The notes: generated by a model not told the origin, from the letters alone. 20,534 bases of DNA from Sanguinoderma infundibulare (GCA_032821775.1 JAVLRN010000061.1:1-20534); one strand, 5' to 3'; counted from the first letter of the stretch, positions 8,638-17,919 are shown. Program-made: numbers and translations.

Positions 8638-9062
8638 TGTATTTATCAATATTAATTTTTCCTTTATTAGGGAGTTTTGTTTCAGGTTTATTAGGTAGAA
8701 AAATAGGTGTGACTGGTGCTCATATCATCACATGTACTTGCTTAATAATATCATCAATTTTAGCTACTTTAGCTTTTTATGAAGTAGGTTTATGTGGTTC
8801 TCCAGTATTAGTTCATTTATGTTCATGGATGGATTCAGAAATATTAAGTATTCAATGGGAATTTTTATTTGATCAATTAACAGTATCAATGTTTATACCT
8901 GTACTTTATATTTCATCTTTAATCCATATTTTTTCTACTAATTATATGGCAGAAGATCCTCACAATCAAAGGTTCTTTTCTTATTTATCATTATTCACAT
9001 TCTTTATGTTAGTATTAGTTTCTGGTGCTAATTATTTTGTAATGTTTGTAGGTTGGGAAGGT
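8637..9062 (+). CDS. nad5: NADH dehydrogenase subunit 5, exon 1 (residues 1-142)
   Basis: Nad5 is the large antiporter-like proton-pumping subunit of complex I. Exon 1 starts at the ATG overlapping the nad4L stop. It covers the N-terminal helices: [27 protein letters not shown], the [19 protein letters not shown] region and [11 protein letters not shown]. The spliced gene has five exons (8637-9062, 10213-10308, 11630-11824, 12864-13100, 14278-15429). It totals 2106 nt and 701 residues without any internal stop or frameshift, and all exon joins are in phase. The intron follows the highly conserved GWEG codons. Confidence 0.97.
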
Positions 9063-9816
9063 AAATTAAATTGCCTTAAATGGTATTATCTTAATAATCT
9101 TTATTGGTGTCCTAGCGAATTTAATATTGTTTTATTTTCATTACCATTGCATATATCTGAGCAAATAAATAAAACAAGAATAACTTCCTTAGAAAGAATA
9201 GGTCCTCATAATATAGATATAATTTCCATAATAATAGGTTCATTATTAGGTGATGGTCATTTAGAAAAAAGAAAAAAAGGAATAGGAACTAGAATGAAAT
9301 TTGAACAATCAAATAAAAATGTAGAATATTTAATGTGGTTTCATTCTTATTTATCTACTAGAGGTTATTGTAATATTAATAAACCTAAACTAAAAAAAAG
9401 AATTAGAAAAAATGGGGAAATATATTTTCATTATAGTATAAATACTTATACTTTTTCTAGCTTTAATTGGATTCATGATATGTTTTATACCTTATGTGAA
9501 GGAAAATATGTTAAAATAATACCTCATAATATAGAACAAATTTTAAGTCCACTTGCTTTAGCTATATGGTTTATGGATGATGGTAGTAAATTAAAAAAAG
9601 GAGCAAAAATAGCTACTAATTGTTTTACATATAAAGAACTTTCACAATTATGTGAAATATTAAAAAACAAATTCAATCTTACAGTTACAATACACTCAGG
9701 AGGAAAAAAATAAAGGATATACTTTATATGTTTCTAGTCAATCTATGTCTACTTTTTCTAATATTATTAAACCTTATATGGTATCTACTTTATATTATAA
9801 ATTAGGAGATTATTAA
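9063..9816 (+). pseudogene. LAGLIDADG (type 2) homing endonuclease of nad5-i1, in frame with exon 1, one slip
   Basis: The ORF continues from nad5 exon 1 with no stop. Motif 1 is [12 protein letters not shown] (from 9228) and motif 2 is [11 protein letters not shown] (from 9559); both catalytic Asp are kept. The TAA at 9711-9713 is created by an A7 run (9704-9710) with one A too many. Beyond it the neighbouring frame gives GYTLYVSSQSMSTFSNII and the family's typical C-terminal YYKLGDY, ending at 9816. Without the slip the intronic part would be about 250 residues. This is the mildest lesion among the broken ORFs: only the last 35 or so residues are lost, so partial activity cannot be excluded. 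Confidence 0.88.
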
Positions 9817-10212
9817 TTTAATACCATAGTAAAAAAATGTAAATCTTTAGAAAAATTGAAATGAAGAATAAAGATTCATTTATATTTAATTCATTATGAA
9901 TATGAATATGAATAACATTTTTTTGCGACATTATTGAAAACGATCAAAAATTAATAAGCTTTTTTTTATAGATCGTCGGTTTCATTTTAAATCGCTATCG
10001 ACTAGTTCAATAATGGGTGCCTGAAATGGTGCTTAATGCATAGTCAGAATCTTCATCTTTGTTTCAACCTAATTTGACAATGATGTCAAGGCATGAAGTA
10101 AAACCTGATAGGTGTTCAATGTACAGGAAATAAAGAAAAAAGCTTTCTATATGTGTCACAATTAGACCTATAGAGAAATTATATAATTTAAATTTCTTTA
10201 TTTTAAGATTTG
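9063..10212 (+). mobile_element. Group I intron nad5-i1
   Basis: The intron is inserted after GWEG (GGT) and before IGVVSYLL. P1 pairs exon AAGGT (9058-9062) with GCCTT (9073-9077), with U-G at the site, and the intron ends in G at 10212. In the core, P3 is a perfect ATTATTGAA (9930-9938) / TTCAATAAT (10006-10014) and P7 is GACTA (10000-10004) / TAGTC (10041-10045). A CGATC/GATCG hairpin (9941-9975) lies between. The core does not resemble the other eight introns. The subtype is uncertain. Confidence 0.9.
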
Positions 10213-10308
10213 ATTGGAGTAGTTTCTTATTTATTAATTAACTTCTGGTTTACTAGAATTCAAGCTAATAAAGCAGCAATATTAGCCTTAACTATGAATA
10301 GAGTAGGT
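10213..10308 (+). CDS. nad5: NADH dehydrogenase subunit 5, exon 2 (residues 143-174)
   Basis: These 32 codons run from [15 protein letters not shown] to ALTMNRVG. They include the conserved helix and the RIQANKAA loop of Nad5. The exon starts right after the terminal G of intron 1 in phase 0. It ends at GGT before intron 2, which is confirmed because GGT plus GATATGGGG of exon 3 restores the usual NRVGDMGL. The frame stays open for some 270 bases into intron 2, but that part is ribozyme and not protein-like. Confidence 0.95.
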
Positions 10309-11629
10309 GCTTTGAGAGGTAGGATCTCTCTATTGTGCCTAAAACTATCAAAGTCCGGGGACGCCCTAAAGCTTATGATACCAAGCTATCTTCGAAAGGC
10401 TATAAGTGGCCAGACTAATACTCTGGGTATGGTAACAAGTCATAAGATGAGTGAAAACGAAATGGGTTATCGCGGATCTAAGTCAGAATTTATTAAACAA
10501 AACCCACAGCCAAATTATATAAATTCTGTAAAAGAGCAACGAGTAGATGGTAGTTGGAGCAATTCTTTATTAAGTAATTAGCTCTTAAGGTGTACTCTAA
10601 TGGGTTTCGAAAGAAACTATCAAATCAAAGTCCTTTCTAAACAATTAAAAAATAAAACAAATTTTTGTACCAGCGCCTATGCGCAAGTTCAATTAACTAA
10701 GTTAGATCCTTGGTTTGTGACTGGTTTTTGCGACGGTGAAGCTTCTTTCAGTGTATCCATATCTATAGATAAACGGATAAAAGGAAGAGTTGGATGGACC
10801 GTAAAACCGAGTTTTCAAATCTCTTTACATTCTAGGGATATGAAATTATTATTACAATTACAATAATTTTTTGCCTGCGGAAGCATCGTTAGCAAAAATA
10901 ACCGAAGCGAAAAAAGCTTTAGAGTAAACTCACTTCATGATTTAACAAATTTTATAATACCACACTTTGTAAATTTTCCTTTACTTTCTCAAAAAGCTGC
11001 GGATTTTGAATTATTTAAACAAATTGTTAACCTTATTAACACTAAGGTTCACTTGACTGACGTAGGATTACTGCAAATTATTAATATTAGAGCCTCAATG
11101 AACTTAGGCCTATCTGGTTTGCAAAAATCTGAGTTTGTTAATTATAAACCAGTGCCTCGACCAATTATTAAATATACTGAAATTCCAAATCCTAATTGGA
11201 TAGCAGGATTTGCAAGCGCTGAAGGTTGCTTTTTAGTTACTATTTCTAAATCTAATAAAAATAAAATAGGTCAAATTGTTCAATTAATCTTTAAAATTTC
11301 GCAACATCATAGAGACAAAATTTTATTAGAGTTAATAACTAAATATTTGAATTGTGGTGCCGTTTATTATCACAGTGAAAATGCTAAAGTTTTTAAAGTG
11401 GGTAAATTTGTAGACATTAATAATAAAATTATTCCTTTTTTTAAAGCTTATTCAATTAAGGGGATCAAACAATTAGATTTTCAAGATTTTTGTGGAATTG
11501 CTACTTTAATAGGTGAAGGTAAGCATCTAAGCCCTATAGGAATAGCTAAAATTCAATTAATCAAAGATAAAATGAACACAAAAAGAAAATAATCAAATTT
11601 TTAATTGCATGATAAATTTGACTGCCATG
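10309..11629 (+). mobile_element. Group I intron nad5-i2, close relative of the rns intron
   Basis: The intron lies between NRVG and DMGLSIG. Exon TAGGT pairs with GCCTA (10337-10341), and the intron ends in G at 11629. The ribozyme core (about 10337-10620) is nearly the same as rns 17947-18225. Shared blocks include AAAGCTTATGATACCAAGCT (10367-10386), GGTAACAAGTCATAAGATGA (10430-10449), ATCGCGGATCTAAGTCAGA (10469-10487), AAGAGCAACGAGTAGA (10531-10546) and CTCTTAAGGTGTACTCTAAT (10581-10600). The ORF follows the core. The 3' end of the intron also matches the rns intron. Confidence 0.92.
10600..11592 (+). pseudogene. LAGLIDADG (type 1) homing endonuclease of nad5-i2, one in-frame TAA
   Basis: One reading frame encodes a 331-codon two-motif LAGLIDADG_1 protein, interrupted only by TAA at 10864-10866. 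Motif 1 is WFVTGFCDGEASFSVSI (from 10711). Motif 2 is WIAGFASAEGCFLVTIS (from 11197), with Ser in place of the usual first Asp but the acidic Glu kept. The stop falls in LLLQLQ(stop)FFACGS, where Gln would be natural: a CAA to TAA change, not a homopolymer slip. Downstream conserved blocks include FELFKQIVNLINTKVHLT and QLDFQDFCGIATLI. The partner ORF in rns-i1 is homologous throughout. ATG 10600 begins MGFERNYQ, which is also conserved in the rns copy and supports that start. Confidence 0.88.
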
Positions 11630-11824
11630 GATATGGGGTTAAGTATAGGATTCTTTGCACTAATAGCCTTATTAGGTTCATTAAATTATTCAACATTATT
11701 TAGTTTAGCACCATTTATGAATAGTACAGCTATTGATGTTATTGGTATTTTATTATTAAGTGGAGCTATGGCTAAATCTGCACAAATTCCATTACATAGT
11801 TGGTTACCTGGCTCAATGGAGGGT
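11630..11824 (+). CDS. nad5: NADH dehydrogenase subunit 5, exon 3 (residues 175-239)
   Basis: The exon encodes DMGLSIGFFALIALLGSLNY, then a helix, and ILLLSGAMAKSAQIPLHSWLPGSMEG. The Lys in GAMAKSAQ and His in PLHSWLP are conserved residues of the Nad5 antiporter fold. The exon ends at the GGT of MEG. The next exon begins [14 protein letters not shown], so intron 3 splits the most conserved signature of the protein. The apparent start ATG 11609 lies in the intron tail and is not used. Confidence 0.96.
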
Positions 11825-12575
11825 TTTAAAGTATTAAACATCATATTTTCACTATTATATATAAATATCTTATATTGCTATACTTATTATTTAAGTTCAT
11901 ACGACATTAATATTGCTACCTCTATTTTACCTATTATTAATTCTATACCGAATCAAACATTATATACTATAACAGGTAATATGTTAGGTGATGGTTCAAC
12001 TAATCTTTCTAAAAAGAATAAAGGTGAAGGTAAATATTCTATGACTATGGATGTTTATTCCTTAAATTATTTACATCATTTAAATGATAATATTTATAGT
12101 CAATTTACTAATACAAAATTTTATTCCTTATCCAAATATTTTACTACCTCAACATAAAGGTAAAAAAATAACTCAGTATCATTTTAGTACAAAAACACAT
12201 ACTTTATTTACAGCTTTACATAGTATGTGGTATAAATGGTATAATGAAAAAAACAAGTTCATAAAAATTGTACCCAAAAATATATCTGAAATGTTTTCAG
12301 AAATATCATTAGCTTATTGGATAATGGTTGATGGTTATTTTGATTCACATGGTAGAACTAAAACAGTTCTTCTTTGTACAGAATAATTTACCAAGGAAGA
12401 ATGTATAATTCTTCAATCATTACTAGGAAAGTTAAATATTAAATCTACTTTGAAGGTAAGAGATAAAATTAACAATAGATATAGAATTAGAATATCTAAA
12501 ACTAGTGTGGATAGAGTTATTTCATTAGTAAAACCGTATATGCATAAGGATTTTTTATATAAATTAGGGATATAA
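11825..12575 (+). pseudogene. LAGLIDADG (type 2) homing endonuclease of nad5-i3, in frame with exon 3, broken twice
   Basis: The frame continues from exon 3. Motif 1 is ITGNMLGDGSTNLS (from about 11968). The frame ends at 12157 because of an extra T in the T4 run 12119-12122. The adjacent frame continues with IPYPNILLPQHKGKK, motif 2 LAYWIMVDGYFD (12309-12344) and TKTVLLCTE, then an in-frame TAA at 12384-12386. The same frame goes on beyond that TAA (FTKEECIILQSLLGKL) to the family-typical end DFLYKLGI and TAA at 12573-12575. Motif 2 keeps the catalytic Asp of DG; the preceding residue is Val instead of the Asp or Gly seen in the sister ORFs. With both a slip and a stop this copy is probably dead. 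Confidence 0.86.
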
Positions 12576-12863
12576 TGTTTTGGTGTATGGCCCTCGTTAA
12601 ATTTCACTATATGCTGGAACACCCTAAAGCTTTAGGTACTCATTTAATGGCGGTGCCATTTAGGTAGTAAAAATCTTGAAGATATTAAAATGGGCAATCA
12701 GCAGGAAACCAAAAAATAATTTTTTTTTTACTCTGCCTGGCCGTCTTGCCAAAGTAAATATAAAAAGAGTAGGATCCTCAGAGACTACACGTGAAGCTCA
12801 TATTTTTAAATATTAAGATAATATAGTCCGATCAGTAGAGAAATTTACTGTTAACAATAAATG
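11825..12863 (+). mobile_element. Group I intron nad5-i3
   Basis: Exon GAGGGT (11819-11824) pairs perfectly with GCCCTC (12590-12595), with U-G at the splice site. The ORF therefore sits within the P1 loop. The core follows: P (ATGCTGGAACACCCTAAAGC, 12611-12630), Q (GGGCAATCAGCAGGAAACC, 12692-12710), R (CCTCAGAGACTACACG, 12776-12791) and S (ATAATATAGTCCGATC, 12817-12832). The intron ends ATG at 12863. Motifs match nad5-i4 and rnl-i2 closely. Confidence 0.92.
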
Positions 12864-13100
12864 CCTACACCTGTATCAGCATTAATTCATGCTGCCACAC
12901 TAGTAACAGCTGGATTATATTTATTAGTAAGAAGTTCACCAATCTTAGAATATAGTTCAACAGCATTATTAGTTATTACCTTAGTGGGTGCCTCTACAGC
13001 TTTCTTTGCTGCTACATGTGGTTTAGTGCAAAATGATTTAAAAAGAATTATTGCTTTCAGTACTATAAGTCAATTAGGATATATGGTAATGGCTGTTGGT
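12864..13100 (+). CDS. nad5: NADH dehydrogenase subunit 5, exon 4 (residues 240-318)
   Basis: The exon encodes [20 protein letters not shown], one of the most conserved signatures of Nad5, with the essential His/Thr helix. It goes on to [19 protein letters not shown] and LGYMVMAVG. The join to exon 3 is in phase 0. It ends at GGT before intron 4; the next exon starts LSQYNVALMHVVNHAFFKAL. Confidence 0.97.
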
Positions 13101-14277
13101 CAACACTAAGGCTAACATTAAATCTTTCTATGTGCTGGAAACTCCTAAAGCCTTAGGTACTATATAATTTTAATAATTTTACCAGTTAGAAGCCTAAAGG
13201 ATGTAACAATGGACAATCAGCAGGAAACCAAATCTTTATTTAAACTCTTTAAAGAAAGTAGTATCCTCAGAGACTACACGAAAGAAGTAAATAGATTATT
13301 TTAATTTATTTATTAAGATATAGTCCAATCAATTATGAAAGTGATTGCCAATATGTTTATTATAGGGTTGCCTATATTAATTATATTTTTATACAGTAAT
13401 TACTTTGAATTTATTTTTAAAAACGGAATATTAGTACCTGATCATATTTTTTATATGGCTGTACCTATTTTACCAAAAAAAAAGAACAAGAGGTTATATG
13501 CCAAAAGAAGAGAAAATTAGAGTCTCTAATAGTATACCAGATTGGTTTAAGCAAGTTGTTTGTGGTATAATGTTATCAGATGGTTCAATTAGAATGAATG
13601 GTAAACAAGCACTATTAAGTATTCAACAAACACACCAAGAATTAACTCAGGAAATTTGAAAAATGTGTTTTCAATTAAATTTAGTGTTAAGTGGAATTCA
13701 TATTATTAACAGACAAAATAAAAAAATAGTTTATTCATTTCAAACTCTTTCTTTACCTTTTTCACTTCTTTATATAATGATTGGTATAAATCAATAGATA
13801 ACAAGAATATTAAGGTGTTACCCTTAAATTTAGATTCTTTATTTACACCATTAGCTTTTGCTTTTCTAATAATGGGTGATGGAAGCTGGGATAAAAGTTG
13901 TTCTAGAATAATTCTTCATCTTAATAACTTTACTTTAATGGAAGTGAATAGGATTCAATCTATTTTACTTTCTAAATTTGATATTTCTTCTTATTTAGTT
14001 AAAACTCCTCATTCTGATAAAGATAGAGGTTACATTTTAAAGCCAGAGATGTAATTAAAGTAAGAGCGCTTGTATCTGATCATATTTATCCTACTTTAAA
14101 ATATAAAATAGGTTTATAATATTTGCTGTTTAATTTTTATAATTAATTACTATATTTTTTAATATAGAAAGGTTTGTTAAAAAACTTTTAAATTTGTATA
14201 ATACAAGTCCTGCCTCTTCTCGTAATATAGATGATTTATGAGACTGGGAGCAGGGCTAAACATATTTTTTTTTTTTG
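13101..14277 (+). mobile_element. Group I intron nad5-i4
   Basis: Exon GTTGGT (13095-13100) pairs with GCTAAC (13111-13116), and the intron ends in G at 14277. Here the core precedes the ORF: P (TGTGCTGGAAACTCCTAAAG, 13131-13150), Q (GGACAATCAGCAGGAAACC, 13211-13229), R (TCCTCAGAGACTACACG, 13264-13280) and S (TAAGATATAGTCCAATC, 13314-13330). The same core in nad5-i3 and rnl-i2 has its ORF before it, so the ORF entered at a different place. A T12 tract lies just before the 3' splice site. Confidence 0.92.
13335..14119 (+). pseudogene. LAGLIDADG (type 2) homing endonuclease of nad5-i4, broken at three places
   Basis: Motif 1 is VVCGIMLSDGSIRMN (from about 13558) in the frame that follows the A9 run 13475-13483. 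Motif 2 is LAFAFLIMGDGSWD (from 13848) in another frame. The C-terminus VSDHIYPTLKYKIGL, ending with TAA 14117-14119, is in a third. Slips fall at the A9 run, at the T5 run 13758-13762 (one T short) and at about 14032-14041. In the motif-1 frame TGA at 13657 sits where Trp fits (LTQEI-W-KMCF), evidence for code 4. The leading segment 13335-13474 is hydrophobic and not typical of this family; it may not belong to the endonuclease. Confidence 0.82.
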
Positions 14278-15429
14278 CTTAGTCAATATAATGTGGCATT
14301 AATGCATGTGGTTAACCATGCTTTCTTTAAAGCATTATTATTCTTAGGGGCAGGAGCTGTTATTCATAGTTTTTCTGACCAACAAGATGTTAGAAGATTA
14401 GGTGGTTTAATTAATTTCTTACCATTTACTTATACAGCTATGTTAGTTGGTACGTTATCATTGTTAGCTACACCATGGTTAACAGGATTCTATAGTAAAG
14501 ATTTAATAATTGAATTAGCTTTTGCACAATATAGTTTTGAAGGAACATTTGCCTTTATTTTAGGAAGTTTAACAGCAGGTTTAACAGCTTTCTATTCATT
14601 TAGATTAATATCATTAGTATTCTTAACAAAACCTAATGGACCTAAAACATCTTATTTACATTCACATGAAGCTACTTTAGCAGTGATTATACCTTTATTT
14701 GTATTAGCATTATTTAGTATCTTCTTTGGATATGTATTCTCTGATTTATTTGTAGGTATAGGTTCTGATTTCTTTGGTAATTCTATATTTATTCATCCAA
14801 ATCATATGACTATGGTGGAAGCTGAATTCTCTATGGGAAGATTAGTTAAATTATTACCAACTATTTTATCTTTATTAGGTGCAGTTTTAGCTGTTTACTT
14901 ATATCACTTTACACCTAATTTATTCTTTATGGAAAGTTCTTTAACTAGAAAAATTTATACTTTTTTAAATGGTAAATATTTATTTGATGTTATATATAAC
15001 CATTACTTTATTGGTAGAGGTTTACAATTAGGTTACTTTGTAAGTAAAGTATTAGATAGAGGAGTAATTGAATTTGTAGGACCTTATGGTTTAAGTAATA
15101 CTTTAAATCAAACTGGTTTTAATATCGGTAGATTAGATACTGGAGTTATAACTACATATTCATTATATATTACTATTGGTTTATTATCATTAGTATTCTT
15201 AGTATTCTCACCTATTTTATTAGATACTTCTATATTAAATGAAAATAGATTATTTATAATTTATTTAGCTACTTTATTATTTGTATTTACCCCATTCCCC
15301 CATAGTAATACTGGTTATATGTTAAACAATGACAATTCTAATATTAAATTTAATAATTTAAAATTTACTACACCACTTAATACTCCAAATGTAAATTCTA
15401 ATAATGAACCTTCCAATCAAATGGAATAG
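14278..15429 (+). CDS. nad5: NADH dehydrogenase subunit 5, exon 5 (residues 319-701)
   Basis: This is the largest exon, 383 codons plus TAG. It opens with LSQYNVALMHVVNHAFFKAL, including the conserved His and Lys of the proton path, then FLGAGAVIHSFSDQQDVRRL and the helices TLSLLATPWLTGFYSKDLII and FILGSLTAGLTAFYSFRL. The C-terminal part has the long lateral-helix region and ends in an Asn/Pro/Ser-rich tail (NNDNSNIKFNN to NEPSNQME) that is probably species-specific. The frame is intact. The last 26 bases overlap the next ORF in another frame. The apparent upstream start at 14275 is intronic. Confidence 0.97.
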   Translation, partial: LSQYNVALMHVVNHAFFKALLFLGAGAVIHSFSDQQDVRRLGGLINFLPFTYTAMLVGTLSLLATPWLTGFYSKDLIIELAFAQYSFEGTFAFILGSLTAGLTAFYSFRLISLVFLTKPNGPKTSYLHSHEATLAVIIPLFVLALFSIFFGYVFSDLFVGIGSDFFGNSIFIHPNHMTMVEAEFSMGRLVKLLPTILSLLGAVLAVYLYHFTPNLFFMESSLTRKIYTFLNGKYLFDVIYNHYFIGRGLQLGYFVSKVLDRGVIEFVGPYGLSNTLNQTGFNIGRLDTGVITTYSLYITIGLLSLVFLVFSPILLDTSILNENRLFIIYLATLLFVFTPFPHSNTGYMLNNDNSNIKFNNLKFTTPLNTPNVNSNNEPSNQME

Positions 15430-16103
15430 AAAAGATATATTAATAGCCTTTAAAAAAGCATATAAAGTATCTTTATTACCTACAAATATAGATAAGTTGT
15501 ATAACCATCTATATATAAGGGTTATTAGATTTATAGGAGGTATTTGCTTGTTTCTTGTTCTTAGCCATAATTATATCAAACTAGATCAACAATTCTATAC
15601 TATCGTTTTAATTTTAGCTGCTTTACAGTCAATACAAATGACTTGTATTTGTATTTTAAAAGGTGTATATGGAGTATACACTATTTTGTATAAACCCGAA
15701 TTTTTTGAGATAAGAAATTAACCTCTGAATAGATCTGCTAGTCACATACATAGAATTTTGATTTGTGCTAAAACTGGTTGTTAAATAGCAGGAACATCAT
15801 TAGGGATTCTATCTGGAGGAGTCTTACTTGACGAGGTTAGAGCTCAAGCTGGACAAGAAAGAATATTTGTTCCTTGGTTAGCTAAAATATACGGTAATGT
15901 GTTTTTAGACTCAAATCTAAATTCAGAAAATAAAAACTAAAGACTTGGTAAATAAAACGCAAGTCTCTTCTAATTCAAATACACCAAGTGTAGAAGAAAT
16001 TCTTGACCAATACAATAAATTATCGGAAACTGGTAAAAAAAAATTCTTGGAGGTTTGAGTAAACAAAAAAATGAATCTTAAATATTCATTTTTTATTAAA
16101 TAG
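15404..16103 (+). pseudogene. Small mitochondrial membrane-protein ORF, interrupted by in-frame TAA codons
   Basis: I do not recognise a named gene. From ATG 15404 (overlapping the nad5 end by 26 nt) the frame is open to TAA 15719 (105 residues). It has two likely membrane segments, IRFIGGICLFLVLS and FYTIVLILAALQSIQMTC, then a Tyr-rich stretch ending PEFFEIRN. The same frame continues past that TAA as PLNRSASHIHRILICAKTGC, past a second TAA (15782) as IAGTSLGILSGGVLLDEV and FVPWLAKIYGNVF, to TAA 15938. A neighbouring frame (15939-16061) adds TPSVEEILDQYNKLSETG. Only two stops in about 178 AT-rich codons means protein-coding ancestry. I have the impression that similar two-helix ORFs occur in other basidiomycete mitogenomes, but cannot verify it. 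It could be expressed as the 105-residue form. Confidence 0.6.
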
Positions 16104-16724
16104 ATTTTAATAATTTACTTGAGCTACTTTACCTTAATCAAATATAATTTTAAGGTATAACCCCCTATACCGGTAAAATAAACTTTTACTACTTAAATAG
16201 ATAAAACTAATTATCTTTAGATTTATAACTATTGTTAATTATTTTATATAATAATTACATCATTTCTTAAAAACATACTAACAACTATAATTGATACAAT
16301 TAAAATATTAATAAAAATTTATCACTTCTAAAACCACTTTGTATTATTAAATTTCTTTTAAAATCTTATATTAATTATATTGTATAATATATCTTTCATT
16401 TATTTTTATAATTATATATTTATATATAAATATGTTTAAGTGTAAAAATTTTAGATTAAAATATTAAATACTATAAATCATTTAGATATTAGTATCTTTA
16501 AAATTTTAGGTTAATAATTATAATAGGTAGTTTAACATAAAAAGTTTTTTAAACAAAGGGTTATTTCAATAACTTTTAATAAAATGGTTATGTATAAAAA
16601 ATAAATTTAATTATTATAAAAATTTAAATTTTAAGTTAAAAATTAAAAATAAAAGAGACTGTAAACATTGCGTTAAGCATATAAAATACAACTTAATACT
16701 GTAAAGGTATAAGTTTAATTTCAG
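16104..16724. other. AT-rich spacer between the small ORF and rns
   Basis: There is no coding or tRNA signal. It contains the GGTATA hairpin (16154-16171) and long A/T tracts. The end nearest rns (about 16650-16724) may be the rRNA leader. Confidence 0.7.
16154..16171 (+). repeat. Hairpin GGTATA / TATACC with C-rich loop
   Basis: A perfect 6-bp stem (16154-16159 with 16166-16171) surrounds ACCCCC. The loop's AACCCCCTAT context recurs after rns (19787-19796), outside a stem there. It lies about 50 nt past the small ORF and could mark RNA 3'-end formation; this is inference. Confidence 0.55.
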
Positions 16725-17919
16725 TAAGAATTTAATTTTGGTTCCGATTGAACGTTTTTCAGTAGTTTAAGACATGCGAATCGTTGTATCCGATGTGATT
16801 TTTAATTTAAAAAAATAATATTTCAAATATTATATTAAAGGGCTAGGGTATAAGGTGTAGAGGTGAGTATATTAAATAAGATACCCTATAGTCTTCATAG
16901 CTAGGAGATATAGAGTAAAGGAACATTTCTGCTATAGGATTCTATTTAATTTTATTAGGTAGTTGGTAGGGTAAATGCCTACCAAGCCAACGATCGAAAG
17001 TCATGTTTTAAAGAACCTCTGGCCACATTGGGGATGAAATCTCCCAAGTAGTATTAACACTACCAGCAGTCGAGAATATTAGTCAATGCTCGAAAGAGTG
17101 AACTAGCTAACTGAAATCATAGAATTTCTTTAAATTCATGATGTCGTAAGGGAAAATAATGATATTACCTTACTATGAGTGTCGTCCAAAACTGGTGCCA
17201 GAAGACTCGGTAAGGCCAGAGACGCAAACGTTAATCATCTTAAACAGGCGTAAAGGGTTTGTAGGCAGCTTTCATAAAATTATTTCTTACAAAAATAAAT
17301 AAGTGGTCTGATTGAAAGCTAGAATCAAAAAGAGGTTATAGTGTATAACGCCTAGAGGAGGGCTGATATCCTTAGATCCTAGGCAGAATACTTAGGGCGA
17401 AGGCCACTCTCCACTAATGATTGACGCTGAGAAACGAAGGTAAGGGTAGGAAATAGGATTAGATACCCCGGTACTCCTTTCTGTAAACGATGAATGGTAG
17501 TCATTAGTAAAAATAAAAACTACTAGAGACGAAGTTAACACAATAACCATTCCGCCTTGTGAGTACTACTGCAAAGTAGAAAACAAAAAAATTAGTCGGT
17601 CTCGAAGCAAACGGAGTGAAGCATGTTATTTAATACGATAATCCGCGTAAAACCTTACCAGAACTTGCATACAAACTATTTTTTTCTTTACTTTGTAATA
17701 ACAAGGCAAATAAAATGGTGGGAGTATTTTATACTTTTTTTTTTTAAAATACTTAAGTACAGGTGTTGCATGGCTGTCTTCAGTTCGTGTTGTTAAACAT
17801 TAGGTTAGTTCCACTAACGAACGAAATCCCTGTTATTAATTTATACTTAATAACTAATGAATCTGATAGAGATTCAGCGGGGGCTAAGACAAGTCGTTAT
17901 GGCCCTCATGTTCTGGGCT
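16725..17919 (+). rRNA. rns: Small-subunit rRNA, exon 1
   Basis: The 5' end is set near AATTTAATTTTGGTTCCGAT (bacterial AGAGUUUGAUC..GCUCAGAUUGAACG); the exact nucleotide is uncertain. Conserved landmarks include GGTGCCAGAAGACTCGGTAA (530 loop, 17195-17214), GGCGTAAAGGGTTTGTAGG (17248-17266), GATTAGATACCCCGGTACT (17458-17476) and CAGGTGTTGCATGGCTGTC (17760-17778). The segments at 17064-17088 and 17625-17646 match, as I remember them, the widely used fungal mitochondrial SSU priming sites MS1 and MS2 with one difference each, which supports a fungal source. The exon ends GGGCT, near E. coli 1224. Confidence 0.95.

Noticed and set aside
10309..10581. Open frame running from nad5 exon 2 into intron 2
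   Set aside because: The translated part is the group I core (it recurs as 17987-18238 in rns, in non-coding context) and has no protein features.
12413..12622. Minus-strand ORF of 69 codons in nad5-i3
   Set aside because: It is a shadow of the endonuclease ORF and of P1/P.
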